From: Clostridia bacterium
GTDB lineage: Bacteria > Bacillota > Clostridia > Oscillospirales > Acutalibacteraceae
Length of the DNA stretch: 64,000 nt
Direction: 5' to 3'
NCBI GenBank assembly: GCA_017537365.1
Contig: JAFYKZ010000016.1
Span: 1-64,000, forward strand
Shown: positions 1 through 8,535 of the stretch, piece after piece
Layout: each line of letters begins with the position of its first letter
Numbering within the stretch: the stretch's first letter is position 1
The notes under the pieces: model-generated
The model's input: the letters and a program-made list of their open reading frames with translations, nothing else
Databases searched by the model: none
What the model was told of the DNA's origin: nothing
Program-made: the position numbers and the translations under genes

Positions 1-591
1 ATAAGGTACACATACCTACCGTTCAAAACAATGTACCTAAAATTCTCTGCGGAAGGAGAAATAGCTGAAAGATTATTAAATGCTCCCGAATATTTCAGAA
101 GCAGTCACCCTGAAAAAATCATAGAAAAGTTAGATGAAATAATCCTTTTAAACGAAAATAGAAATAATGATTTATTACTATATAGTCGTTTATTATCGTT
201 TATAAATCTCGTTCTCTACGATTCTGAAATACCGAATCTCCAAAGCGGTAAAAATTACGAAATCATATCCAATGCCAAACGTTTTATCGAAAACAATTAT
301 AAAAATTCTATAAATCTAAAGAATATTGCAGATTCAGTAAATTTAAGCCCTATATATTTTCACAATATTTTCACTAATGCATGCGGTGTTTCTCCACACG
401 ATTACTTGATTGATTGTAGAATTACAGAGGCGAAAAAACAGTTATGGGATTCTGATAAAAATCTTGATTTTATAGCACAAAACTGTGGATTCGGCTGTGC
501 ACAATATTTTAGCAGGATTTTTAAAAAAATTACAGGGATAACACCTGGTAAATACAGAAAAGAAGTACAAAAAAATTATTTGGAGGACTAA
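1..591 (+). CDS. AraC-family transcriptional regulator (5' partial)
   Basis: The reading frame is open from base 1, so the N-terminus lies outside the window; the ATG at 31 is internal. The last ~100 residues form the double helix-turn-helix of AraC/XylS activators: a first helical unit (KNIADSVNLSPIYFHNIFTN), then the typical link into RITEAKKQL, and a second unit with FGCAQYFSRIFKKITGITPGKYR, which matches the family's closing signature. The upstream part would be the sensor domain; what is visible shows no clear ligand motif. It stops 2 nt before the next gene's ATG, and GGAGGA within its last codons serves as that gene's ribosome binding site, so the two are co-transcribed. Such pairs commonly control sugar or polyol use; the inducer cannot be told. 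Confidence 0.9.
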   Translation: MRYTYLPFKTMYLKFSAEGEIAERLLNAPEYFRSSHPEKIIEKLDEIILLNENRNNDLLLYSRLLSFINLVLYDSEIPNLQSGKNYEIISNAKRFIENNYKNSINLKNIADSVNLSPIYFHNIFTNACGVSPHDYLIDCRITEAKKQLWDSDKNLDFIAQNCGFGCAQYFSRIFKKITGITPGKYRKEVQKNYLED

Positions 592-593
592 AT

Positions 594-1556
594 ATGATTA
601 AATACGGTATTATTGGTGCAGGTTGGAGAGCAGAGTTTTATTTGCGGATCGCTACTCTCGTACCTGATACATTCTCTGTTTCGGGAATTTTTATTCGAAA
701 TGAAGGCAAAAGACAAGAATTTGCAAAAAAATATAATGTCCCGATTTTTGACAATTTAGAAAATTTATTAAATACCGATTTTGATTTTATAGTATCCTGC
801 GTTAATAAAGATTCTATCAACGAAACAGCACAAATGTTAGCCGATAAAGGTGTTCCTGTTTTAACCGAAACACCAGTTTCTACTAATAACTTAAAAGGCA
901 AAATTCAAGTTGCAGAACAGTTTCATTTTATGCCACGAAATCAGGCATATAAAAAAATAATTGACAGCGGAATTTTAGGCGAAGTTCATCAGGTACAGCT
1001 TTCCTGCTGCCACGATTATCACGCAGCCAGCCTTATACGATTTTTCCTTGGTATTGCAGATGAAGTGCCTACCAAAACCACTGTAACTTTACCTGATAAA
1101 CTAACAAGATATAATTGCCGTGCAGGTCACATTGCGCCTGCTATGGTTGATTCGGAAGAAAAAATTACTGTTTTGGATTTTGGAACCAAGACAGCAATTT
1201 ATGATTTTAATTTCGAACAATATTTTTCTGATATAAGGTCTTCCAGAATAGTTATTCGCGGTACAAAAGGTGAAATTATTAACAACACTTGTACTTATCT
1301 TAAAGACGGTCTTCCTCACTCGTTTGAAATTATACGCAACTGCTTTGGTGCAGAAGAGAGTCTAGATGGATTTTCCCTTTTAAACATAACAGGTAACGGA
1401 AAAGTTTTATATGAAAACCCATTTAAAAACGCAAGACTGTCCGACGAAGAAATTGCCATTGCTACTTGTCTATTAAATATGAAGAATTATATATTGAATG
1501 GTATAGAGTTTTATAGCACAAAAGATGCATTCACAGATCACTCTTTATTGAAGTAA
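594..1556 (+). CDS. Gfo/Idh/MocA family NAD(P)-dependent oxidoreductase
   Basis: The N-terminus (KYGIIGAGWRAEFYLRIA) is the nucleotide-binding Rossmann start of Gfo/Idh/MocA dehydrogenases. DFIVSCVNKDS follows, and then TETPVS, where the family normally has an EKP motif; here the catalytic-site Lys is replaced by Thr. The C-terminal half is the alpha/beta substrate domain, with CHDYHAASLIRFFLG. These enzymes oxidise or epimerise sugars and inositols using NAD(P). At 320 residues it is a little short: it ends at STKDAFTDHSLLK, where relatives usually continue for 10-30 residues. The end may therefore be truncated or simply compact. It is translationally linked to the AraC gene. Low sugar-pathway context prevents substrate assignment. 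Confidence 0.85.
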   Translation: MIKYGIIGAGWRAEFYLRIATLVPDTFSVSGIFIRNEGKRQEFAKKYNVPIFDNLENLLNTDFDFIVSCVNKDSINETAQMLADKGVPVLTETPVSTNNLKGKIQVAEQFHFMPRNQAYKKIIDSGILGEVHQVQLSCCHDYHAASLIRFFLGIADEVPTKTTVTLPDKLTRYNCRAGHIAPAMVDSEEKITVLDFGTKTAIYDFNFEQYFSDIRSSRIVIRGTKGEIINNTCTYLKDGLPHSFEIIRNCFGAEESLDGFSLLNITGNGKVLYENPFKNARLSDEEIAIATCLLNMKNYILNGIEFYSTKDAFTDHSLLK

Positions 1557-1725
1557 TGACATTATTTTTGATAAAAGCTCCACCTCAAATTGCACTCTTA
1601 GAATTGAAAAGAAAACAATTCCAACTATTTTATTAACATCAAAAATATACTAATTTGTATGTTTATTTCCCATTCTAATATCCTCGTATTGGGATATTCA
1701 CTTTCCCCTATCATCATGACAGGTG

Positions 1726-1780
1726 CCACCTACCACCATTTGGGTATAACACCCTCTTGGTAGTAGGTGGTATATTTTTA
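1726..1780 (+). terminator. Intrinsic terminator after the oxidoreductase gene
   Basis: CCACCTACCACCA (1726-1738) pairs with TGGTAGTAGGTGG (1758-1770), a 13-bp stem with one mismatch, followed by TATATTTTTATTT on the plus strand. It lies between the converging oxidoreductase gene and the minus-strand element genes. On the minus strand no T-run follows, so it mainly serves the plus strand, though the stem may also block the element's transcript. Confidence 0.7.
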
Positions 1781-2038
1781 TTTAGACTGCATTTTATAGA
1801 GCAAACTGCTCTTGCCTCCTTTAGTTCGGTAACGCTGTTCTGTTTCGAGTAAACACTCTTTTTTAAGGTCTTTTATTGCCCTGCGAACAGTTGATGGAGA
1901 AAGTTTTAAATCCTTGGCAATGGTAGGTATCGCAGGCCAACACTCTCCTTGCTTGTTAGCTCGGTCGTAGAGATATGTATAAACAGATACAGCACGGTGT
2001 GGCAGGTCGGTATTGTATAAAAAATCAAGTCTGCCCAT
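1778..2038 (-). CDS. Small helix-turn-helix protein
   Basis: This 86-residue protein starts at the ATG preceded by GAGGTGAATAGTG, not at the ATG one codon upstream. It has a winged-helix DNA-binding fold: LPHRAVSVYTYLYDRAN, then CWPAIPTIAKDLKLSPSTVRRAIKDL, a classic helix-turn-helix resembling replication-initiator and GntR/MarR-type domains (HTH_36-like). It overlaps the end of the coupling-protein gene by 14 nt in another frame, so it is the last gene of the conjugation transcript. Similar small proteins follow TraG in related elements. It may regulate the element or act in its replication; the role is inferred only from fold and position. Confidence 0.75.
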   Translation of the reverse strand: MGRLDFLYNTDLPHRAVSVYTYLYDRANKQGECWPAIPTIAKDLKLSPSTVRRAIKDLKKECLLETEQRYRTKGGKSSLLYKMQSK

Positions 2039-3977
2039 CACTATTCACCTCTGTTTCTGACATTCTGTTATGTGGTGCTATTTCCTGTAACATTCTTCCT
2101 GAACCGCCTTTTCCATCCTTGTCTTTTCTACCTTCGGTAATCTTTTCAAGAATTTTGGCAGGCTGATTATATTCACTTTGTACCTGAGCCTGACCTCCGC
2201 TTTCATATCCCTTGGATTCAGCCTTTTCAGATTCAACCCATTCAGGATGATACTTTGCTACTATACCGTCAACTATCTCTTGCTTTTCAGCATACTCTAC
2301 CTCTCTGTCTTTGTTATTCTTAACCTCATAGGGCTTATCCTTATCAAACTGTATTCCCCACTTAAAGAATAATTTAAGTTTTACTCTCATTGGATGAACA
2401 CCTGTCTTCATAACAATAAAATGTCCTTTAGGCAGAGACTTAAGCTCATCCGGTGTCATCAAAGGTCTTTCCATCATCTGTAAGGATTGTGACGGATCGT
2501 TCTTGCCACGGTTTACCGAACCTGAGAGAACAGTTCTGCTACCGAGTGCTTTTGAGAGCGTATCTGCCGAGCTACTATTTGGTGCAAATCCACCGAATAT
2601 AGTAACCTGTGTATTGTCTACAATAATTTCTGCTCCCTCTTTACCATAATTCTTTTCGAGCTGTGCAAAGGACTGAATTATAGGCACTATTTGAAGCCTT
2701 CTTGAGCGTGATGCAGAAAACATCATTTCAGCAGATTCTATCTTCGGCAAGGTTCCAAACTCATCACACAGGAATATGCAACGGTTCTTTAATTTACCGC
2801 CTGTTTCATCCGCAACTGCAAGTATTTCTCGATACAGTTGCTGTATTATTAGCGATACCATAAAAAAGGTTGTTGGGTCCTCCTCCGGAAGTATAACAAA
2901 GATTGCTGACTTCTCATTACAAAATTTCTCCGCATCAATTTTTGTATCAAAACATAGCAATTGTTCAAGCTCAGAGTTAAGAAACATATTTAATCTTGAA
3001 AGTGCTGTTGACATTACCGATGCCATTGACTGTTCTGCTGTATTAAGTGCCGCGCCTGCAAACCATTTTGCTTTATGGTCATCTGGAAGCAATTCCATTA
3101 ACTGTTGGAACTGATTTTTACCTTTAGTTCTTGAAGGAGCCAACAGTTCCTGAATGATTTTAAATACCGAAACTATATGTCTTTTTTGATGCGGACAGAA
3201 CTCAGCTACAAGCAATATAGTAGCCGTGAGCAATCCTTCTGCCGCATCATAGAAGTATGCGTTCTGACCGAAGGATGACGCATCGGTTCCTGATAAAATA
3301 ATTGTCTTGGATATAATTTTTGCATACTTTTCTGCCTTTGCTTTATATATCAGTTCTTTCTTTTCAGCATATAAATCCATATACTTATTCACGAGATGCA
3401 ATAGGTTATTACCGTGAGATTTTGTAGGATTTCGAAGGTCTATTACGGATATGTTATAACCGTATTTTTCTTCTGCAATCCTACCGTAGTTTCTCATAAT
3501 ATCACCCTTGGTATCAGTAGATAACCAACTCATTCCGCTAGCACATGCATATTCTATGCAGGGATATAGCCAATAAGCAGTTTTACCGACACCTGCAGCA
3601 CCGAGCATAAGTGCATGGACATCACCTGTATCTATCATAGCGGTTGTACCGAGTTTGCCTCCGGTACAACCAACTACAATTCCCTGTGGCAATGCTTCTT
3701 CAATTGGCTTTTCTTTGCGTTTTAAAGCCACCCTTGTCATAGTAGGTGTCTGCTTTTGTTCTGCCTGTTTACGCCATTTTTCAGGTGTAAACGGCACATG
3801 CCTGTATATCTTTTTTATTTCAGATTTTCTCGCCCACCGAGCAGTACCGTGCTGACCGTCACCTACGGTTTTAGATTTAATATTGTTGAGATTATAGATA
3901 TGAGATAATAAAGTTACACCGCCAAGCACACAGAACATTATGGCGGCAACAAATACAAGTAATATTGGTCCACCCAT
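2025..3977 (-). CDS. VirD4/TraG type IV coupling protein
   Basis: This 650-residue ATPase links the relaxosome to the mating channel and selects substrates for transfer. An N-terminal membrane helix (residues ~3-25) precedes the TARWA motif common to TraG proteins (residues 45-49). The Walker A motif is GAAGVGKT (126-133) and Walker B is in IFLCDEFGTL (~residue 395), followed by SRSRRLQIVPIIQSFAQLEKNYG, the arginine-finger region. The start has a strong RBS (GGAGGTGG, 6 nt). It follows the TOPRIM gene by 11 nt. Its own C-terminus (ending in SDGQT after an acidic, low-complexity linker) lacks the Met/Leu tail found on the accessory proteins, which fits a receptor rather than a substrate. Confidence 0.96.
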   Translation of the reverse strand: MGGPILLVFVAAIMFCVLGGVTLLSHIYNLNNIKSKTVGDGQHGTARWARKSEIKKIYRHVPFTPEKWRKQAEQKQTPTMTRVALKRKEKPIEEALPQGIVVGCTGGKLGTTAMIDTGDVHALMLGAAGVGKTAYWLYPCIEYACASGMSWLSTDTKGDIMRNYGRIAEEKYGYNISVIDLRNPTKSHGNNLLHLVNKYMDLYAEKKELIYKAKAEKYAKIISKTIILSGTDASSFGQNAYFYDAAEGLLTATILLVAEFCPHQKRHIVSVFKIIQELLAPSRTKGKNQFQQLMELLPDDHKAKWFAGAALNTAEQSMASVMSTALSRLNMFLNSELEQLLCFDTKIDAEKFCNEKSAIFVILPEEDPTTFFMVSLIIQQLYREILAVADETGGKLKNRCIFLCDEFGTLPKIESAEMMFSASRSRRLQIVPIIQSFAQLEKNYGKEGAEIIVDNTQVTIFGGFAPNSSSADTLSKALGSRTVLSGSVNRGKNDPSQSLQMMERPLMTPDELKSLPKGHFIVMKTGVHPMRVKLKLFFKWGIQFDKDKPYEVKNNKDREVEYAEKQEIVDGIVAKYHPEWVESEKAESKGYESGGQAQVQSEYNQPAKILEKITEGRKDKDGKGGSGRMLQEIAPHNRMSETEVNSDGQT

Positions 3978-3988
3978 ATAACCACCTC

Positions 3989-4909
3989 CTACATTACTTG
4001 ACCGATAGTCGGAACATGAGGCGGTTCATCGGGATTATTAAGGTCCATATTCCAGTCTTTAAGAACAGATAAATCCGTCTCACACTTTACACCTATCGCT
4101 TCTAATTTTGGTCTTATTCGGTTTATAGCTTTATGCCCTGCCTCGTCATTATCTACACATAAAACCGCAGTTTTTATATTCGGATGGTCTTTTAAAGTTC
4201 TGAATAAAACAAGGTCGGAAACACCGCAAGCAGCCGTATAACTGTGCTGTTCCCAACCTTGTTTATGAAGTGTTATATACGATAGCATATCTATCGGTGC
4301 TTCAAAGAAAAACACCTTATCGCTTGTTCCTATCCAATGAAAACTATACTCAGGTATACTACTTTCCACATTGCCTTTAAAAGCATTATTAGATACTGTT
4401 CCACGCAGGTGAACATGAACAGGTTTTCCGTTATTATCTACACCTACAAATACAGCATTGTGATACTTTGCAGACTCATAAATAAGTCGCTTATGTACAA
4501 AGGCATTAAGTACATCTCTGTCTATTCCCCTGCCGTTTAACAGATAACCATAAACCCTGCGCATATTAGAATTTTTAGGTGGCATTTCAAAAGGTTTCTT
4601 TTCTTTAGGGAATTGAGGTTCTGCTCTGATAAGCTCTCCGTCATTTCGTTTGCCGAGCAAATATTCCATTGCTTCCCTGTAGGTTTTATTATAAAACTTC
4701 TTAACAAAATCCACTGCCTCACCGCCGACTCTTTCGTACTGATGATACCAGACGTTACCTCTGATAGTTACCTTTTCAGAGCCACTTCCCCATACATAAT
4801 TTTTGCCTTCTTTTTTAAGTTTTTCACCGTTACGCTCGAGTAAGTCAACAAGATTTGTTTGACTTGCTCTGTCTTTTTCTTCCTGTGTATATGGTATGAA
4901 TTTTGACAT
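3989..4909 (-). CDS. TOPRIM / DUF3991 primase-like protein
   Basis: The N-terminal half matches the DUF3991 zinc-ribbon-like primase region: IPYTQEEKDRASQTNLVDLLE, KNYVWGSGSEKVTIRGNVWYHQ, and GGEAVDFVKKFYNKTYREAMEYLLG, as in DnaG-type primases. The C-terminal half carries a TOPRIM fold with FFFEAPIDMLSY and CVDNDEAG, the metal-binding Asp pair. It probably synthesises primers for replication of the transferred strand. The ATG at 4909 has AAGGGAG 7 nt upstream and is preferred to the ATG at 4915. The protein ends in IGQVM, one of the Met-ended tails. Its stop codon overlaps the RBS of the coupling-protein gene. A terminator-like hairpin precedes it. Confidence 0.85.
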   Translation of the reverse strand: MSKFIPYTQEEKDRASQTNLVDLLERNGEKLKKEGKNYVWGSGSEKVTIRGNVWYHQYERVGGEAVDFVKKFYNKTYREAMEYLLGKRNDGELIRAEPQFPKEKKPFEMPPKNSNMRRVYGYLLNGRGIDRDVLNAFVHKRLIYESAKYHNAVFVGVDNNGKPVHVHLRGTVSNNAFKGNVESSIPEYSFHWIGTSDKVFFFEAPIDMLSYITLHKQGWEQHSYTAACGVSDLVLFRTLKDHPNIKTAVLCVDNDEAGHKAINRIRPKLEAIGVKCETDLSVLKDWNMDLNNPDEPPHVPTIGQVM

Positions 4910-4935
4910 TAACATTCTCCCTTCTGTTGATTTTT

Positions 4936-4975
4936 GGACATAAAAATAACCTACAGTTTTTACGCTGTAGGTTAT
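4936..4975 (-). terminator. Intrinsic terminator/attenuator before the TOPRIM gene
   Basis: An 11-bp perfect stem (4946-4956 with 4965-4975, ATAACCTACAG / CTGTAGGTTAT) is followed on the minus strand by TTTTTATG. It sits 19 nt after the upstream stop codon and 36 nt before the next start, too close for a separate promoter. Confidence 0.8.
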
Positions 4976-4994
4976 CTGCTTTTATTTAAAATAA

Positions 4995-5261
4995 TTACTT
5001 TTTCTCAGCCTTTTTTACTATTTCAAAAACAGGCAATGTTTTATTTATTGGATAAACAACATACGGATATACACACCGTACAACCTGTGATACAATTCCT
5101 TGTTGTTCCTGATGTCTGTATGAAACAAGAACCATATCACCAACCTCTATTTCATCGTCTAAATCGTAATACCACGAAGGGTTACCAAAAGCAAACGAAA
5201 CTAAAACATATCTTATAATATCGCCATCATTATATTTCATTATCACAAACAACTCCATCAC
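4995..5261 (-). CDS. Hypothetical protein, small beta-barrel fold
   Basis: This protein of up to 88 residues is not assigned to a family. The centre, EIEVGDMVLVSYRHQEQQGIVSQVVRCVYPYVVYP, has the alternating pattern of a small beta-barrel (SH3/KOW-like) and resembles the DNA-binding start of PriA helicase, where VGDRVLVPF...GIV is typical. It may bind nucleic acid, but this is inference. It has its own near-consensus promoter just upstream and a terminator just downstream, so it can be transcribed alone. The start is uncertain: ATG at 5261/5258, GTG at 5246 or ATG at 5240; GGAG lies 8 nt before the GTG. It lies between the relaxase and primase genes. Confidence 0.6.
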   Translation of the reverse strand: MMELFVIMKYNDGDIIRYVLVSFAFGNPSWYYDLDDEIEVGDMVLVSYRHQEQQGIVSQVVRCVYPYVVYPINKTLPVFEIVKKAEKK

Positions 5262-5277
5262 AAAGTTTTATATAAAA

Positions 5278-5306
5278 ATTGTAATTTGCTTTTAAGTGTT
5301 TGTCAA
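5278..5306 (-). promoter_or_regulatory. Sigma-70-type promoter, internal to the mobilisation region
   Basis: Minus-strand TTGACA (5306-5301), a 17-nt spacer and TACAAT (5283-5278) form a near-consensus promoter directly after the relaxase stop codon. A short palindrome followed by TTTTTATTT just before it may end the relaxase transcript. It would drive the 88-residue gene and, with read-through of the next hairpin, the primase and coupling-protein genes. Confidence 0.75.
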
Positions 5307-5329
5307 GAAATAAAAACGATTTTGCAAAA

Positions 5330-7522
5330 TCATATGCGCAAGCCTTGAGCTTGCTTTTTCTCATCAATTTTCCTTTTAAGTTTACGGTCAATCCCGCTAT
5401 ATTTACCCTTATTATCTTCGGTCTTATTTCTTAGAGTTCTGCTCAAATGATAAAGCAAATTAATGATACCTATTGTTGCGGACCAGTCACGGTTATTTTC
5501 AATACTGTGTATTAACTGCTCAGCATATTGGTTTCCTTTCTCTGCCGAAGCTTTGAGATATTCCATTCCAATATCGTAATCCTTTTCGATTTCTTTGCCG
5601 AAAATATATAACTTTCCAAGCTGATATTCCGCATAAGAATTACCGTTTTTAGCGGCTATTCCAAAGTGCTTTATTGCCTTTTGAATGTTCTTAAAGTCAG
5701 GTTCTGTAAGCCGTATTTTACCAGCCAAATACGTGGCATATTCATTCTCTTTTTCTGCTGACTTTTCAAGATAATATAAGGCATTTTTAGTGTCTCGATT
5801 TACAATTTCGCCCTTATATAAAATCTTTCCAAGTAGGTATTCTGCACCTGTAAAACCCGCATCGGCAGACTCAGTAACAAGCTTCAAACCTTCTGCTTTA
5901 TCTTGTAGCAAAAGCAAGCCTTCAATGTATGTCTTGCCGAGCGTATATTTAGCATATTTATTACCTTTATCCGAAGACCTTTTAAGAAGTATTTCAGCTC
6001 GGTCGCAGTCCTGTTCAAGCTCTTTTCCTGTCAATAAATTCTTGCCTAATAGGTACTCTGCGTATGAATTTCCATCTGCAACCGCTTCCTCTAACCACCT
6101 TAAAGCATAGTCAATACTCTTAGGAACATCCTCACCATATAAGAACATTTTACCGAGTTTATACTTTGCAACAGTATAGTTTTGTTTTGCCGATTCTATG
6201 AGCCATTCGACTGCAGTATTTGGATCATAATGTTCACTTTCCCTGTCCAACATCATTTTAGCAAGACCGTACTGTGACCACTTATTTCCCTCTGCCACCT
6301 GTATCCTAAGTCTTTCAAATTCCGCATCTAACGGTGTAGATATGACATCCTCTATTTCAGGTTCAGAGTATTCTTCTTCAGGTTCATCATCCAAAACCGA
6401 CTGCCTATCGAGGACAATATTCATAGCTTCTTTTATTACCGCATTCTTAATAGACTTGAATTCTTTGTTGTCTACAAGCGGTATTCTTTCAGGTATTTCA
6501 TTAGTATAAATCCGCAAAATATTTTCTTTTTGCTCATACCATAAACTATAAAGTTTTGCTATTCTTTCATTCTTTGAAAGTTCAATTACAATATTATTTA
6601 TGATTGCTTTAACATCAGGTTTAAGATAACCGTACACCTTTTTCCCACTCGTTTTTGAAAGCCTGTCTGCGAGTTTCAAAAGCATTTCTTCAATCTTTGG
6701 ATTATCATAAACACCCTTGTTGATTTGGGATATAGTCCGACCTATTATTGCACTACTATCCTTACGCAATTTATCTCTGTGCTCAGTTTGTTGTTCGGAT
6801 AAATAATAAATTTCCTGACCGAATATACCTTTGGCTACTGAGGAGCGTATACGCATGAGACCCTTATGCGTAAGGAAACCTCTTTCAAGACTTTCAGAGT
6901 ACATAATCATATGCACATGAGGATGATGGCTTTCGTTATGAAATGCTGCATACCAATGAAATTTATCCATCGGTATTTTAAAATTATTAGAAATAATTTC
7001 CGCTTGGCCTCTGAGCATATCCCTCCATCGTTCGCCCTTATTAAAGCCGAGTTTTTCTGCATCCTCTCTGCGTAAAGATATAATTGCAGTCCAAATATTT
7101 CCTTGATGCATATTCATTTCTGCCGATACTTCTTTTAGATTAACAACCATTCCTGCATCAGAAAAAAGACCGTGACTGCCGTATTTTTCTACTCGTGGAC
7201 GAGTCGCAATATAGTCAGCATATGTTTTGCAATTTATATCCTCATCAGTATTGTCTTCCAATGCACGGGTGATAAATTCTGTAGCATTTCCCCTTGTAGG
7301 ATTTTTAATATAATCCTCATATTCAAGCATTTCTTCTGTGTCAGGAAAGTCTTGGACAATGTTTTCAATTAACTGTTGCTGTTTCTTCGTAGAAGGCAAT
7401 AGTTTTTTTGTATCATCTATCTTTTCAACACCTTCACGGGTAGCAATATATTTTGCATAACCACCCGCACTGACATAAGAATCGGGCTTCATATATTTGA
7501 ATTTTGTAATCAGTTTTGCCAT
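5330..7522 (-). CDS. MobL-type relaxase fused to Sel1 repeats
   Basis: This 730-residue protein nicks oriT and pilots the strand. The first ~270 residues form the relaxase domain: KYMKPDSYVSAGGYAKYIATREGVEK near the start, and HHPHVH (residues 199-204), the histidine cluster that binds the catalytic metal. The nicking tyrosine could be among those of the N-terminal stretch (Y10, Y16, Y22, Y25), as in MobL/MobP relatives. After a linker to ~residue 400 come about eight Sel1-type repeats of ~36 residues (signatures YAEYLLGKNLLTG, YAKYTLGKTYIEG, YAEYQLGKLYIFG), a protein-binding solenoid. No convincing RBS precedes the ATG; it starts 12 nt after the upstream stop and may rely on coupling. No Met/Leu tail. 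Confidence 0.92.
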   Translation of the reverse strand: MAKLITKFKYMKPDSYVSAGGYAKYIATREGVEKIDDTKKLLPSTKKQQQLIENIVQDFPDTEEMLEYEDYIKNPTRGNATEFITRALEDNTDEDINCKTYADYIATRPRVEKYGSHGLFSDAGMVVNLKEVSAEMNMHQGNIWTAIISLRREDAEKLGFNKGERWRDMLRGQAEIISNNFKIPMDKFHWYAAFHNESHHPHVHMIMYSESLERGFLTHKGLMRIRSSVAKGIFGQEIYYLSEQQTEHRDKLRKDSSAIIGRTISQINKGVYDNPKIEEMLLKLADRLSKTSGKKVYGYLKPDVKAIINNIVIELSKNERIAKLYSLWYEQKENILRIYTNEIPERIPLVDNKEFKSIKNAVIKEAMNIVLDRQSVLDDEPEEEYSEPEIEDVISTPLDAEFERLRIQVAEGNKWSQYGLAKMMLDRESEHYDPNTAVEWLIESAKQNYTVAKYKLGKMFLYGEDVPKSIDYALRWLEEAVADGNSYAEYLLGKNLLTGKELEQDCDRAEILLKRSSDKGNKYAKYTLGKTYIEGLLLLQDKAEGLKLVTESADAGFTGAEYLLGKILYKGEIVNRDTKNALYYLEKSAEKENEYATYLAGKIRLTEPDFKNIQKAIKHFGIAAKNGNSYAEYQLGKLYIFGKEIEKDYDIGMEYLKASAEKGNQYAEQLIHSIENNRDWSATIGIINLLYHLSRTLRNKTEDNKGKYSGIDRKLKRKIDEKKQAQGLRI

Positions 7523-7534
7523 AAATAATCACGC

Positions 7535-7705
7535 TTACATACTCATTTGCGGTGCGAATATTTCTTCCTCTGTTTCCGATTCATCGGCATCCAAACCTTG
7601 TGTCTGCCGTACAAATTCATCGTATTGTGCATCCACAAGTTGGTGCATATACTTACGGCTTTCCTCAATCATTTTTAATTTATTTTCAATTAAATCCTGA
7701 CTCAT
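7535..7705 (-). CDS. Small acidic hypothetical protein with Met tail
   Basis: A 56-residue protein if started at the ATG 9 nt after AAGGG; an ATG six nt upstream overlaps the previous stop and is also possible. The first half is a basic/acidic amphipathic helix (SQDLIENKLKMIEESRKYMHQLVDAQYDEFVR). The second half is very acidic (DADESETEEE) and ends in APQMSM. It lies between the relaxase and its accessory protein, so a role in the relaxosome is likely by position only. The acidic linker plus QMSM is one of the cleanest examples of the C-terminal tail shared across this element. Confidence 0.7.
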   Translation of the reverse strand: MSQDLIENKLKMIEESRKYMHQLVDAQYDEFVRQTQGLDADESETEEEIFAPQMSM

Positions 7706-7710
7706 AACCA

Positions 7711-8136
7711 TCATCCCTTCTGCCATTCAACCGCATCCTCAAATGAGAATGTACCTCTGAGCCTTTTCACTTCTTTAACACACTGACCGCGCAATCTTTC
7801 GAGGGAAAGTTCATCAATATCCTGCATAGATGCGAGTATATTTTGCATCATCGCAATCTCAACCGCCATTTTAAATAACAGATTATTTTGCTTGTTATCG
7901 CTCTCATCTACTATCCCTTTTATAGTCGAAGTTACTATCCTTGGAAGATACTCATTGCCTTTTTCCGCTATGATATATCCGGCATAAAAATGTATTGACT
8001 TTTCTATAAATTCGGAATGGCTTCGGCAGTTATCTTCCTCATATAATCTGCCAACAAGGTCAATGGTTGAAGGTCTGAACCAAGTCTGAAATCTTCTTTT
8101 ATTTTCTCTTTGTTCTTTTGGTGTTTCATTTTCCAT
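7711..8136 (-). CDS. Relaxosome accessory protein (MobC-like, ribbon-helix-helix)
   Basis: This 141-residue protein immediately follows the candidate oriT and precedes the relaxase. RRFQTWFRPSTIDLVGRLYEEDNCRSHSEFIEKSIHFYAGYI is the pattern of a ribbon-helix-helix DNA-binding domain: a short beta strand, then two helices with a turn at CRSH. The remainder is helical and could dimerise. Proteins of this kind bind oriT and load the relaxase. The start has GGAGGT 8 nt upstream. It overlaps or abuts the next small gene (GGGATGATGG), indicating translational coupling. It lacks the Met/Leu tail, as do the core transfer proteins. The MobC name is by analogy. Confidence 0.75.
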   Translation of the reverse strand: MENETPKEQRENKRRFQTWFRPSTIDLVGRLYEEDNCRSHSEFIEKSIHFYAGYIIAEKGNEYLPRIVTSTIKGIVDESDNKQNNLLFKMAVEIAMMQNILASMQDIDELSLERLRGQCVKEVKRLRGTFSFEDAVEWQKG

Positions 8137-8535
8137 TTTTCTACCTCCAAACGCTTTAAAAATTTACGGCACCGATGAAAACCCTTTAAACATCGCATTC
8201 TTACGCATTGTCGGCACCGAAAAAACAGGTCACCACTAAATTTAGGCGCCGTAAAACTCAAACTGCAAAAATCACGCAAACCCTTTAACGGTCGGCTCTG
8301 CCGTCCGATGTGAACCGAGTCGGAAGCCGTTTTCGGCACCGACTCTTTCACCCGCTTGATTTTCGACCCTGATTTCAACCCACAAATCCGCACTTTTTCA
8401 ACGCTCGCACTTTGCCTCGAATTTTCGTTTTTAAGGTTTCAGCCGAGTGTTTACCCTGTTTTTGCCGTAAAATCGCACACAGGCGAACACAAGGGGCACA
8501 AAATGAGTATTTGCTGTTTTACAACCCTGCTCAGT
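8137..8535 (-). other. Gene-free region, candidate origin of transfer (oriT)
   Basis: About 400 bp without a convincing gene lies directly upstream of the MobC-like and relaxase genes. It is visibly richer in G+C than its surroundings and full of symmetry. A strong hairpin occupies 8317-8345: GAGTCGG pairs with CCGACTC, and inside it GCCG-TTTT-CGGC. Another, CGGC-TCT-GCCG, is at 8293-8303. CGGCACCGA occurs three times and AACCCTTTAA twice. Relaxase-adjacent repeats and hairpins are the usual makeup of oriT, but the nick site cannot be read from sequence alone. Confidence 0.6.
8167..8342 (+). repeat. Three CGGCACCGA repeats in the oriT region
   Basis: CGGCACCGA is present at 8167-8175, 8212-8220 and 8334-8342. 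The third copy forms part of the large hairpin arm. AACCCTTTAA at 8180-8189 and 8279-8288 is a second repeated block. They look like binding sites for the relaxosome accessory protein. Confidence 0.7.

Noticed and set aside
8004..8393. 129-residue minus-strand frame across the candidate oriT
   Set aside because: It overlaps the MobC-like gene in another frame, lacks an RBS, and its composition (R/C/K-rich, no family pattern) is that of non-coding repeats.
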